Program-made: the position numbers and the translations under genes
From: Galerina marginata
Taxonomy: Eukaryota > Basidiomycota > Agaricomycetes > Agaricales > Galerinaceae
Reading direction: 5' to 3'
Length of the DNA: 64,000 nt
Assembly: GCA_023014335.1 (NCBI GenBank)
Contig: JAECYW010000032.1
Coordinates: 124,001-188,000, forward strand
Shown here: positions 23,800-34,782 of the stretch, in pieces
How positions within the stretch are numbered: the stretch's first letter is position 1
How the letters are laid out: each line of letters starts with the position of its first letter
The notes under the pieces: model-generated
What the model was told of the DNA's origin: nothing
What the model saw: only the letters and a program-made list of their open reading frames with translations
Databases searched by the model: none

Positions 23800-24582
23800 A
23801 TGGCAGCAGTTGAAGGGACAGACGAACATCTTACAACTCCTGACATCGAAAAGCAACTGAAAGAGTAAATATAACGGCGTCCCTTCTTCCCATCCCGATC
23901 TTTGACTGTGTTTACAGATTGGGAGTAACAGTGCACCAGCCACGCCCCACAGGGTGTTTCGGAGGTTTTCCCCTCAGCGATGGAAGAATTGCAATGTGAG
24001 TGAGCCCCACCTACGACTCGTCTGTTTATCCACCAACACAACCCAGGTTTAAGGAGCAGCTTCGATGTATCGAAAAGTTAGGAGGTTCTGCTAGCTTTGA
24101 GAAATGGGTTAAAGACACCAACTACGGCAATAGTCCTACGCCATTGGCTCAGGAAACATATTTAACCATATCGAAGACTCCTGGAAACACCTTTCAGGCT
24201 GTCCAAGTATATGTGTGGTTCCTCTCCGTCTTCTTTACGGTCGAGATCAAAGTCCTCAACACGCCGTTCATTGGCGAGGGCATGGCATGGGGCACAGGAA
24301 CAGGGTACATTGGTGCAACGGGAATAATGGAGGTTTTCGGTCCATTATCGTCGTTGAGTACGGTCAATGGGTTCCGTATATTCGACTCTTCGGGTCATGG
24401 AGGGATTTCCTTGTTTTCCAACCAAACTACCATTGCGATAATCACATTTTCTGGTGTCGGTATTGGCCTTGAAGGTGTCGGTGGAACGGGAGAATTTAGC
24501 TTTAAGTAAGTTCGGTACTAATTCTTCCCAAACTCTCTGTTCACCTCATGATATAAAACTCTTCCGCAGGGGCGGTGCATAG
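23800..24582 (+). CDS. Small protein with Gly-rich beta-strand region, unknown function
   Basis: The start at 23800 (MAAVEGTDEHLTTPDIEKQL) is followed by two introns of about 50 nt, giving GVTVHQPRPTGCFGGFPLSD, FKEQLRCIEKLGGSASFEKW and then a long exon. A last intron near 24,508-24,569 joins ...GEFSFK to GGA-stop at 24582. The protein is about 220 residues. The N-terminal third is polar and probably helical. The C-terminal part is dominated by alternating hydrophobic and glycine residues (VEIKVLNTPFIGEGMAWGTG, GYIGATGIMEVFG, ITFSGVGIGLEGVGGTGEFS), which suggests a small antiparallel beta-barrel. I cannot name the family. There is no signal peptide and no membrane helix. All splice sites are canonical and the frame is intact, so it is probably a real gene. 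Confidence 0.65.
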
Positions 24583-24799
24583 TTCCGAATTAAAGCGACA
24601 AACGAGAATCCGTAACACGATATGTCCGTTTTGATTAGATTTCTGTATTTGATTAAGACCAGCATAAAACATGTTTGACGCCAATCCGGAACAGGGAAAC
24701 TCACCTTTTTATGCTTGGTATTCTCTCCATCGACCAAAAATTTAGCTAGACGTACCTATTAACGCGGCTTAGGCGCTTATCTCTCGTGCAGTAGTGATA

Positions 24800-25610
24800 C
24801 AATCAAAGAGCTGCCCTGCGGACGGAAGCATCCAAATTGCTTTCGAATTCCCCGGTCAAAATGTTAGGAGGGCGCGAGATTGGATCTGTTTCGGAGCTAA
24901 AAGAATTCGTAGACGAGTTCTTAGTTCTTCGAAGCCTTGAGATACAATCAGAGGTAGATTGCTATTCATGTCGTCGGAGCATATCAGCAGAGGATAAACA
25001 GGTCAATGTCACTAAGTTAGAAGTGTAATCAAGCAAATTCAACACAGGCGAACACTTCCGCAATTTGCCTATCCAATGTTGCTGGGAAATTTACTTTTGG
25101 GGTCGGCAATGCAAATTTTGCGAGCCTAGGACACGACAGAAGTTTCAGGTTAAACGTCAAATGGATATTCATATTACGCACTCGTGGCTCAAAATACCGC
25201 GAGTCCGAGTTCCAGCCCAGGACTACAATTGTAGCGTCAACCCGCCACATCTAGGTGCGTCTAAACTCCAAATCCCATCTCCCCGCCCACATCAGACCCA
25301 ACACGACCAGCATTCCCAACAGCAGTGTTTCTAACAGAGCAACCGAAACAAACCGCATATGTAAGAGCGCACCCACAAAACCTTTGGCCCAACTTCTCTA
25401 CACTCGCCCCGATGGCCGACGGGATTGCGCAGCAGGGCAACTTGATCATCGACAGCGGGAACCTGAGACGATACTACATAATAATGCAGTGTGTGAGCGT
25501 CACTGCAGGCAGTACAGGCACGAGGACTGCCTAAATGGGATTTGAGCTGAATTTTGTGTGGAGGGTTGCTTGTCAAGGATCGAGGCCATGGAAGACGGGG
25601 CAACAGCATA
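24800..25610 (-). pseudogene. Partial decayed copy of the 20.8-22.3 kb membrane-protein gene
   Basis: Three blocks match the upstream part of the minus-strand gene at 20.8-22.3 kb, in the same order: the TTCGAATTCCC/GGAAGNAT block (24,825-24,860 against 21,570-21,610), the TTGA(C/T)TACA block near 25,030 (against 21,745), and the stretch encoding VDDQVA...RSYIC and ALTYAVCFGC at 25,350-25,500 (against 21,990-22,115). Offsets of 3.25-3.37 kb show a direct duplication with small indels. No continuous reading frame survives across the blocks, and the 3' exons of the gene are absent here. Confidence 0.4.
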
Positions 25611-25783
25611 GGAAGTCAGTAGGCCATGCCCATGAACGCTGCTCCGACTCTTCAGGACCGGATCAAGCCTTGGTACCCGGTTCGGGAATGTTTGTCGCCG
25701 GTTTATGTAATTTGGACGGATTCGCCAAACAATTACCGACTCTAACGGAGGAGCATGCTGCGAAATGACACTTTACCTTCAAA

Positions 25784-26180
25784 ATGAACGCGATGCACAG
25801 CACCGTTTCTCTTGATATAACGTATACTCTAAAGGAGATCTCACAGCCTCGAGGACGTGAGCTTCTGTGTTTGCCATCAGAGTTTGGCCACCTTCCCGAG
25901 TACGACGGTAGGTTCAAGTTGTTTTCAAGTTAACCGCAGCTGGTCACCAAATCAGTGTTTTGCGGTTGCCAATACCGGATACGCACTGTGGAACGTACCT
26001 GCGGATCACAGCCAAAATTACTGGCATGTATTTCCACTAAAGGAGTCGCTCTGCCGTGTTGCAGTTTGCGATATCTTCGATGGTAAGTGACGTTGCAGCC
26101 TTACCTCGCTCGCATCAACTTACATAGATCCTTCGACTATTCACGAAGAACGTCCATCCATCGCGCAGTAAGGTGTTGAA
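25784..26180 (+). CDS. Possible small multi-exon gene, unknown
   Basis: A plausible start (MNAMHSTVSLDITYTLKE) at 25784 is followed by RELLCLPSEFGHLPEYD. A later exon reads CFAVANTGYALWNVPADHSQ and NYWHVFPLKESLCRVAVCDI, then a canonical intron to DPSTIHEERPSIAQ near 26,170. The text looks protein-like, but the obvious donor and acceptor of the first intron are not in phase, so either a different junction is used or a frameshift has occurred. No family is recognised and no membrane segment or signal peptide is seen. Confidence 0.3.
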
Positions 26181-26444
26181 TGTGCATTGTTCAGAAACCT
26201 GTTGGATTAGGTGGCGGTACAGAGAGGTTTCTTCATGAAAGAAACGTCAATTCTGTCAGGTACGTATTTGACTGCGCGTACGATATGTAATGGGACCCAA
26301 ACAAATGCTGCGGATGGGCTGGCAGGTTCACTTGGCAGGTTCACGACAGCTCCTCTGGGGAGACTCAAGCCGTGCTCCCTGGAACATCTGCCTGGTTCTT
26401 CCAGAAGGCTGTAGGAAAGGTTGAAGATCCCCGTTGATACCCCC

Positions 26445-26460
26445 GTGGTATAAATACCAC
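26445..26460. promoter_or_regulatory. TATA box embedded in a palindrome
   Basis: GTGGTATAAATACCAC has 7-bp inverted arms around a TATAAATA core (26449-26456). It lies about 60-75 bp upstream of the RTA1-like start codon at 26520, a sensible distance for a fungal core promoter. Confidence 0.5.
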
Positions 26461-26519
26461 TGACTCATTTCAGACATTTTCCGTCCTTGATTCAAGCCTT
26501 CGAGTATACCCCACCAGCG

Positions 26520-27854
26520 ATGTCAAGCAATGATGGGTCAGGTCAGTACTCTCCTTTTGAACATCGAGCATATTGTAGATCCTTCTTTGTCTAGTCACCT
26601 TCTCCGTGGCTGAAGAGTCGCCGTACAACTACATTCCCTCGAGGACAGTTGCGATTATTATGATCGCTCTGTTTGGCGTTTCCACCAGTGAGCTCCATGC
26701 CTTGCTGTTCTAGTTATCGCCTCTGATTCTTTCTTAGTCGTTCATGCGGGACAGGCCGTCAGATATAGGAGGCTATGGCTCATTCCGACAGCGGGTCTCT
26801 GTGGCCTCATTGAAATTTTGGGCTGGTCAGGACGTTTATGGTCAAGCTTCTCGCCGCTCCTCTCAACACCCTTCCAGATCGAGTAAGAACCCGATAAAAT
26901 TTTGATTTTTCGAATTCTGATTTTATTTCGAAACAGGATAACTTGTACCATTGTCGCCCCAACGCCACTTCTTGCAGCCAACTTCGTTATCCTTGGAGAG
27001 ATAATCAGACGACTAGGGTCGACATACAGCCGCCTAAGTCCAAAGTGGTGTACGTTTTTAATCGTTCATATCCTCTTCGACTGGAACTGATGTTTTATGT
27101 CCGCCCAATAGACACTATCATTTTTTGTACATGTGTAAGTAATATTGTTGTAACGACCATTGAGTCCGGAAGTTCATCTCCTTTCTTCCAGGATGTCGTT
27201 TCACTGGTCGTCCAAGGAGCAGGCGGAGGCATAGCGGCGACTGCCCCGGATTTAAAAGGCGCAAACCTGGTCAGTAGTCACAGTTTCTCATAAAACGACC
27301 AATGCCGATTGATAAACCTAGGGCGCAAATATCATGCTTGGAGGCATAGTCTTTCAGCTCGCCGTGATCGTACTATACTCCATCCTGGCACTGGAATACT
27401 TTGTCCGTTACCACTTCGACGCTCCAATATCCTCGAGAGTGAAGTCGGTTGCCAGCACTAACGATCCGTCCGAGGGCCAGCTCCGAGGGTTATTCACGTT
27501 TAAACTAAAACTCATGTCCTACGCTTTGATCTTCAGCACTACCTTGCTATTCATCCGGTACGATTCCCTTATTTTCACCTTATCATGTCCAACCTAACTC
27601 GCAAACGAAGGGCTATATACCGAACTATTGAGCTCGCGGATGGCTGGAATGGCAGGATCATCAGTAATGAGCTCTACTTCAGTACGCCCCTCTCACAATA
27701 TGTTTCTTAATTCGTCGCTGACACGGTTATGCTTTCTTTCTTAGACGTTCTTGATGCAACCATGATCGTCTTGGCGATGTATACCATGAACTTCGCCAAT
27801 CCAGGCATTCTACTCGCACTCCCCGCCGAGCAGAGCGAAAAACAGGTGGCTTAA
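26520..27854 (+). CDS. RTA1-like seven-TM protein (lipid-translocating exporter family)
   Basis: Exon 1 is tiny (MSSNDGS, 26520-26541). After splicing, the protein runs through YNYIPSRTVAIIMIALFGVS, TIVHAGQAVRYRRLWLIPTA, GLCGLIEILGWSGRLWSS, ITCTIVAPTPLLAANFVILG followed by EIIRRLGSTYSRL, then VVSLVVQGAGGGIAA, IMLGGIVFQLAVIVLYSILA, KLMSYALIFSTTLLFIRAIY with RTIELADGWNGRI, and VLDATMIVLAMYTMNFANPG, stopping at 27854. These match the RTA1 pattern: an E-xxG-x-xxR block in TM2-3, the QGAGGG block in TM5, the IRxxYRxxELxxGWxG block and the final E.yFnvlD...NPG. The family includes yeast RTA1, RTM1 and RSB1, plasma-membrane proteins linked to sterol or sphingoid-base resistance. Eight or so introns are all short and canonical. 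The protein appears complete. Confidence 0.88.
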
Positions 27855-28982
27855 AGTAGAGATGACTGCCAGAGAGACTACGGACAGATTTCTCGGACTA
27901 TATTCCCTAGTATTCTAAATAATAGGCCATAATATTACAATTTCAAGTTGCGCGTAACGAAGTTCTACCGAGTGGAGTTGTGATTGGTTAAAATATGACG
28001 GGAGAAGAAAGGGAGAAGGTTTGGTGACTAAGTTCTCCGGTTTTCAGGAGCTAAGCTCGTACTACTCAAGTATAAAACCGATTGCATTGTTCTTCTCGAG
28101 TAATTCTTCAGTGTAATGTTCACGACGAAACTGTCAAATCGCGCAAAGGGAAGTGTAAAACATTTACACGGGCCGGCTTCCCGGATCAGTGCTCACCCTC
28201 GACGATCGGAAGAAATCGGGCAGCGAGCGAGCATCGTGGAAAACCTACATATATCACTGCTCCGCTGGGATTCTATGCCTTCGTATTATTCGTACGTGAG
28301 GGTCTAACCCCTCCACTCCACGGTTTTTGGCTGGATGGCATCTAGCCTTCTTGGATGACTCTCAATCGAGATCTTGAATGGACCTACCGGACGACAGTCT
28401 CATCTGCAATCCTATTTCGACTCTTACATCGTGCCCGGGTCAGGCTTTCTCCCTATGCGCCTTAGAGTGCGGTGGGATTGTGCCGCATATGAAGACCATT
28501 GGGCGCTGTCTTTGGATGCAGCTTCGGACGTTTAGATGACCCTCGGGGCTGACGCAGGCTACTTACTGGCTCAAGCTCTATCCACCACACTGCCCTCGAT
28601 TCCAGGGTGGACCAGCAGTAGTGATATGCAGGATTCTAGTATCACTGTGACTTAGGAACGTTAGAACTTACATGTAGGACCAGCGCTTGACTTTAGTCTT
28701 GGCGTTCAACACTATCTTCCCTCTTTTCTACGGCGCCCATCGAATTTTGTACACGGATCGCCCTTTGTGAGTGGATCATTTGTCAGACGTTGGCAGACGT
28801 CGGCTCACCGGCCAACTTTATGAACTCGCTAAATAAAGCTCTCCGCAGGCAAACCCACGCGTTTCCTTCCTTATCAACACTCATCATCTCGCGCCATGTG
28901 ATGTATAAAAGGCGGCAGCGAATGAAGATTGGGTCCCTTCTGTTCTGCAGGCACACCACCTGTACCGTCTACGTAAACGCTG
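27855..28982. other. Intergenic region with possible gene remnants and a promoter
   Basis: A TATAAAA at 28071-28077 precedes a short frame beginning MFTTKLSNRAKGS at 28116, but it stops after 63 codons and no continuation is clear. A second short stretch near 28,380 (MDLPDDSLICNPIS) also lacks support. The region ends with the promoter of the next gene. Confidence 0.35.
28904..28910 (+). promoter_or_regulatory. TATA box of the choice-of-anchor-B-like gene
   Basis: TATAAAA in the context GATGTATAAAAGGCGG lies 73 bp upstream of the start codon at 28983. Confidence 0.55.
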
Positions 28983-31118
28983 ATGAAGTTGTCTATCACG
29001 CTTGCGACTGTCCTCTCGGCTATCGCGCTCGCCACTGCTGCTGGCGAGCCCCGCGTCCGCAACAATGAGCAGAAGGGATTCAAGCTCGTGCAGGATTATA
29101 TCCATATGGGACCGGAGATGGCGTCGATGCGCGCTATGAAGGAGAAGGAGTGGGGCTTGGTGGCTAATATGAGCAGTTCGTGCCACTGCTGCTGGACTCG
29201 GAGAAACATAAACTGATGCTACTCTCGAAGACCATTATATGTACAATGACGCCACTCTCAACTCAGGAAAGACACCCTGCCTCGATGGGCTCGCGGGCAA
29301 GTATCCGTGTCTGAACATCGATTTGTATGGCTACTTGCCTCATTTCCCCGACCTTGGTTTGAACGTGTGGGGAAATGATATTTGGGGTGAGATTTAGGCT
29401 TTCTGTCTCCTCGTTTTGGTTTTTAATCTCATATCATTATAGGATGGACGTCGGATGATGGACGCGAAGTGGGTGTTCTTCGTGTTTCTTAAAGAGCTTT
29501 CTGACGCTCGCAAAGATTGCGATTGTTGGCCAAGGGAACGGTAATAGAAAACCCACGTCGCTTGCATCACTGTTGGAGAGCTGATACCGTCCATAGGCAC
29601 CTCTTTCGTTGAAGTCCTCCCAGACGGCTCGCTCCGCAACCTCGGCTACTTGCCCACCCAAACCGTATTTTCCATCTGGCGCGACATCAAGGTCATAGAC
29701 GGTTACGCCTACATTGGTTCCGAAGCGTTCGGTACGTTCATCTTCACTTCGTCCCTCTAAACCCACAGGTTACATGCTTATGCTTATCACCTACTCAACC
29801 CACCAGGCCACGGAATGCAGATATTCGACATCCGCAAAGTACTTAACAACACCAAGCCCGTCACATACACGCTCGCTAACCTCACAGCCCACTTTGACGG
29901 GTTCGGAAGCAGCCACAATATCGTTGCGAATGAGGAGACACAGTCAGTTTTTTCTTCTCCGCTCTCTGAACGGTGTATTGAAAATTTCTGTGATCTCCAC
30001 AGCACTGTATACGCAGTAGGAGCAAACACCTGCCGCGGAGGTCTCGTCGCCGTCGATGTCTCCGACCCATCTCATCCTCTCGCCCTCGGATGCTTCGAAG
30101 ACGATGGGTACACACATGATGCACAGTGTCTCGTGTACCGTGGGCCCGACGCTAAGTACAACGGAAAGCCGCTCTGTAAGTCTATCATATGCCGCTTTCT
30201 TGGTGTCAAACCCCGATTAGTCTTACACTTCCAATACAGGCTTTGGCTTCAATGAAGACACTCTCACAATTACCGACCACTCTGACGAGAGCGACATCCG
30301 CATGATCTCGCGATCGACATATCCCAAGTATGCGTACTCGCATCAGGGCTGGATGGCTTCGGACAGGCATGATATTATTCTGCTTGATGATGAACTCGGT
30401 TTGTACTCTTTCCCTTCCATCTTCCTAAGCCATCTTGTTTTATTCGCTTGCTGGAAAAGCTGACCAGTGAGTTGTGAACTTTACAGATGAGATCACTGAC
30501 ACGACTGGTACTGGAGGAGTCAGTGACTACTCCTACTTCCAGTTCCTCTTTCGACAAGTGCTAACCAACTGGTACCTGCACCGTCTTTTGCCTTTAGCGC
30601 GCTATGACGTACTTCTGGAACATCACCGATCTTGAAGCACCCGTTATATACGATGAGTACGTGCACACCGCCGTTGCTATCGACCATAACCTCTACACCA
30701 AGGTAAGTCAGTTCAACACGAACACCGACGCTCACACGTTGGACATGAAAATTGAGCAATCGTTAACCAATCATTCGTTTGTTCTAGGACGGCTTCGCTT
30801 ACCACGCCAACTACGGCTCCGGCCTGCGCGTCACTGACATCAGAAGCATGACAGGCGGACGCGAGAAGACGATCGCTGCTGGTCCGGGCAAGGTCACTAC
30901 AGCTGCGTATTTCGATATCTGGCCAGGTAAGTTCATTGTTCATTTCGAGTTACGTTTTCGTGCGCCGTTCAACCGTTTTAATGATGTAATACGATACAGG
31001 CGAAGACGAGCTGCGTTTCATGGGTGCTTGGTCTGTGTACCCGTACTTCAAGAGTGGGTTTATTGTGGTTAATGGGATGGGCAACGGCGTGTTCTCGTTG
31101 AAGACGAATGGTATTTGA
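28983..31118 (+). CDS. Secreted LVIVD-repeat / choice-of-anchor-B-like protein
   Basis: The start at 28983 gives a classical signal peptide (MKLSITLATVLSAIALATAA). Downstream exons, separated by introns of about 50-70 nt, encode NSGKTPCLDGLAGKYPCLNI, DLYGYLPHFPDLGLNVWGND, WTSDDGREV, then TSFVEVLPDGSLRNLGYLPT, WRDIKVIDGYAYIGSEAFGH, GMQIFDIRKVLNNTKPVTYT, SSHNIVANEET, VYAVGANTCRGGLVAVDVSD, CFEDDGYTHDAQCLVYRGPD, LCFGFNEDTLTITD, YPKYAYSHQGWMASDRHDII, TYFWNITDLEAPVIYDEYVH, GFAYHANYGSGLRVTDIRSM and GVFSLKTNGI, ending at 31118. Repeated 'V..DVSDP..P' and 'IFDIR' units are those of a beta-propeller built of LVIVD repeats, and DDGYTHDAQC with AYSHQGW marks the choice-of-anchor-B group. A secreted metal- or ligand-binding propeller is likely; the biochemical role is unknown. 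No break is seen. Confidence 0.85.
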
Positions 31119-34100
31119 TATAGAGAATCAGAGGCATAAGGGAAGGAAGGAGGGAAGAAGAAAAGGTTGTATGAGACGAACTTAGCTATGAATCTATCTG
31201 TTCAAATTTGATTTCGTGTTGGATGAAGCTGTCTTTAAACACTGTATGATATCGGAAACCACCCGCCCTGGAATATCTCAGTTATCAGCGGTTGACGATG
31301 TCCACACGGAAGGTCATTGACCCGTTGAACTTTCCAGATTACCCTCCTTGTTTACAGGTAAGTATGTAAGTGCCAACTTGGTGCAGTCGGCTCGCACAAC
31401 TTTACAACGAAGGTGCTTGGTCCGTTCAAATAAGATTGCAGATTAGTACAATACAGGCATACTTGCCCCAATATACGCCCAGATACAGTGCAATGGCGAG
31501 CTTAACCTCGTTCTTCTGGTGCGTTGTCTGGATAAAAACGCAAGGTGAGAACTTGACTTGTAGTACGCGGTAAGAAGAAATGAAACAGGCATAATACGAT
31601 AATAATAAAAAAGCGAAAAAAGAAAGAAAAAAAAAAGCAAAAACCGACAGGGAGAGACAACATCGGTGGTGATGTACGATTTCAAGGGTAACCACCGTAA
31701 ATGAAAAAATGAGACGAGTAGAGGAGAAGAAAGCCAATTATAATACATAACACTCGAGACTCGACGGTACTCGTCGACATACAACCGACATTACTCATCT
31801 CCCATCACCACCTCCAGCCTAAACGAGGCCCAAGCGCGGAAACTGCAGATACAGAGGTTGGAACCGACGAGTACAGAGTGATGGAGTGAAAAAAAAGCAA
31901 CATAAAATTATAAATGGGAAGAGTTGACAAGAAAGAACGAAGAAATATCTGTGGGTCAGAAAACCGGAAGCGATCGCGAGGAGCACAAGACCCAAAACCA
32001 AAAAAGGGCAGAAAGAAATATAAGAAGCGACGTGTGATGCAAAGGTAAGGTCATAAACATAACTCGTGCCCGAAGAAAAGCAAAAGGAAGAGAAAAAAGT
32101 AACGAAGGCAAGAGCAAAAGAAAAGAGAAACAAAACACGCCCTTCGCCAATATCAATCAACCCGCAATGACCAGGCATCTCCAAGTCCTGATAAAACCCC
32201 CAGCAACCCACACGCAACGCCAATGATACCAGGTCCAGGGCTCCTTCCGGCGACCCAGCTTCGCATGGAATCAACCCAACAGGTAGGGGCTCAGAAGCAA
32301 GAATAGAGTAGCCCACACCAAACCAATTTCGTCTGACCCCTTTCCGATTCCATTTTGACAGATACCAGATCCTGAGCCCTGAGAATGGTTTTCGCCTCCC
32401 GCAAAAAATTAGTTTAAGAGAAGGAGGGATGTAGAGCACCGCCGTCAGCCACGTCCGCGTCCTCGATAGGATGAGGCGGGGCGGGGGCTGGACATGAGAG
32501 AAATGGCGCAGAACGGCCCGCTGGTGACTGTATTCGCGCCGTGGACCTGAAGATGGAGTGCGCCGTGCGCCGTCCGGGAGGGTGGTTAACCCGGATTTGG
32601 CGCGTGCGGGGACTCTGGCGCGAGGGTTAGGGCGCTTGGAGTTAGGGTCCCTGCATTACTATCAAGGCTCGGTTTGGAGTGTCAAGTGTGAGTACGAAGA
32701 TCGGGGATTGGTGTTGGTTTTTGAGGGTCGAGTATTGACCGCTGAGTACTAAGTGGTTGAGCGTCAAGGACCTAGTAATGATCGAGGGATGGGCTGGGCC
32801 GAGAGGACGGATCAGCTTACGTTGCATACAATGAAAGGGGGGAATAGAGAAGAAAACCAATGGAAAGGAACTGAACGGAACGGAAAGAGAAGATAAGCGA
32901 AGAGAGGAAAGAGAGAAAGCATATTACCTACCTTTCGTTCTAACCCGTCAAAGACAACGACAAGCAGGCGGGCTGTCCACCGACACACCGCCCACAGGAA
33001 CCTTGAGGTTGTGATCTGACCAACACCACTTCCAGGTATCTCAGACGAGTCCACTGAGCCCGCCTGGCTTCCTTCAGAATCACAATTCGAGAAAGTGAGC
33101 CTGGTTCGCTTGGTACAGCCCCCACCACCCATACGCGCAGAACACATTCACACCGACAAGCGATGGGCGGCACGTCTGCTCGATGCGATTTTAGCCCACC
33201 AGCTACCCTCGCCCGTGGTCCTCGACTTTGACGGAAACTTTCAAGAGCCCAGGAGCTAGTAACAATATCGTGCGTCAAATGTTGGGCACTTGGTTATTTG
33301 ATATTGAATATCGAGTACCCAAAGACGATGGGCGGACAACTTGGATCTGTTTCTCGGGCAACAGTGTTGGGCAGACGGAGTGGAGGCTGGAGCTGGAGTT
33401 GGAAAATGAGCTGACGCAGATACAGGAACAGGACATTCTGCTGGCGTAAGCGATCCTGAAGGTCAGGACGGGGTAAAAAAGGAAGGGGCTTCCGTCCTGA
33501 GCCTGAGCCTAAGCCCAGGTGTGGGTGTGGGTGAAAAGGTAGGAAAGAAGGCAGGAAGATGGGAGTGAGTGAGAGAGAGAATAGTAGTTCTGGCCGGCAA
33601 GGGCGGGGAGGGGTAAGAATCTGCAACGGAGAAGAGTGATAGGGGCACTACACAAGCAAGCAATGCGTCAAGCGGGTCCACTCCACCGGGCGTTCTGAAT
33701 CCCAGCTAGGTTGAGTGGGGCACCGTCAAAGCCGCCCTTGACGGGGCTGAGAGGATGGGTTAGCTTCGGTTGCATGAGGGGAAATAAAAGAAACGTAGTA
33801 AAGCGTAATAAAATGGAAAACAGACGAAAAGAGGATGACAATGAGGATGACGCATGCACACGCAGACGAACGGGAAATGAATACGACCAAGCACACGAAA
33901 CTGAAAGCCCCAGGGAAAGAGAGGAGAGAATGAACACATATTAGAGTGCATACCATTCGTTCTAACTTGCAAAGCACAAGACAAGCAGACCGGCCTTCCG
34001 CCGTGTTGTGCAGAGCAGAAGGAGAATGAAAAAGGAACGAACGAACACTGAATACTGAGCGCTGAAGAAAGAGATGAGTACTGATAATTGGAAAGTAAGA

Positions 34101-34463
34101 TAGGAACGGGGAGAGGGAGAGACCATGGTCCGTTTTCGAGGCTCCCGCCCCCCTGTGCTTTCCTTTCTTCACCATTCTCTCCTTCGGAGCCAGAAGCGAG
34201 TAGGACTACACCCTCAACACCATAATGACACGTCGATCGCTGCATCGCCCCAGGCTTTGCTGGCTCCGCCTCAAGGGGCTGGCGGGTGTTGACCTTGAAT
34301 GTCGAAAATTGAACATTAAACATTCATCGGCTGACGGGACGTTCTGGATCCTACTCGTGTGCGGATCTAGGTGGTAAAACATCTCGTGTATACGGTAAAG
34401 AGTCTTCTATAAGGGCTGGCGAAGGTTGTGAGCCAGTAGGTCGAGTGAACAGTCGTTGATTAT
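31119..34463. other. Gene-free, purine-rich region with a diverged direct repeat
   Basis: About 3.3 kb without a supportable gene. The plus strand is A/G-rich, which gives long low-complexity Phe/Ser/Leu frames on the minus strand that I consider spurious. Two stretches about 1 kb apart are similar: 32,786-33,000 and 33,740-34,020 (shared TTCGTTCTAAC followed by AAAG.CAA.GACAAGCAG, and GGCTGAGAGGA.GG.T.AGCTT). This suggests an old tandem duplication or the remains of two repeat copies. Confidence 0.45.
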
Positions 34464-34753
34464 TGTGACGGTAGAGGCAGTGTCGATGCTTAGCAAGCGA
34501 GAAGGCCAGTACCGGCACACGGGGTAGAGGTGGTATGCTGGAGTGAAGCTCACGGAAGTCGATAGACGGGTTTAACCAGTTAAGATTCACTGGGGTCTAG
34601 GTACTACGGAGCCGCCTACTTATACCTGTAAGTAACTAGACTACGTAAGCTACAAAGTCCGTAACCCAAAGCCTAACGTTCAAGTACCGCGACGAGTGGA
34701 ACTACACCAGGAACGAGGAGACTAGAAATAGAAATAGATACCGAACCGTTACA
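34464..34753 (-). repeat. 3' LTR of the gypsy element
   Basis: It is 290 bp long, starts TGTGACGG and ends CCGTTACA on the plus strand (an imperfect inverted pair with TG...CA ends). It matches 46003-46292 throughout. The target duplication ATTAT abuts it on the left. Confidence 0.93.
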
Positions 34754-34782
34754 TCCCCCCAACCAGACATCGCTGCGATGTT

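Noticed and set aside
31426..33937. Several long Phe/Ser/Leu-rich minus-strand frames
   Set aside because: They reflect purine-rich simple sequence on the plus strand; no domains, no splice consistency.
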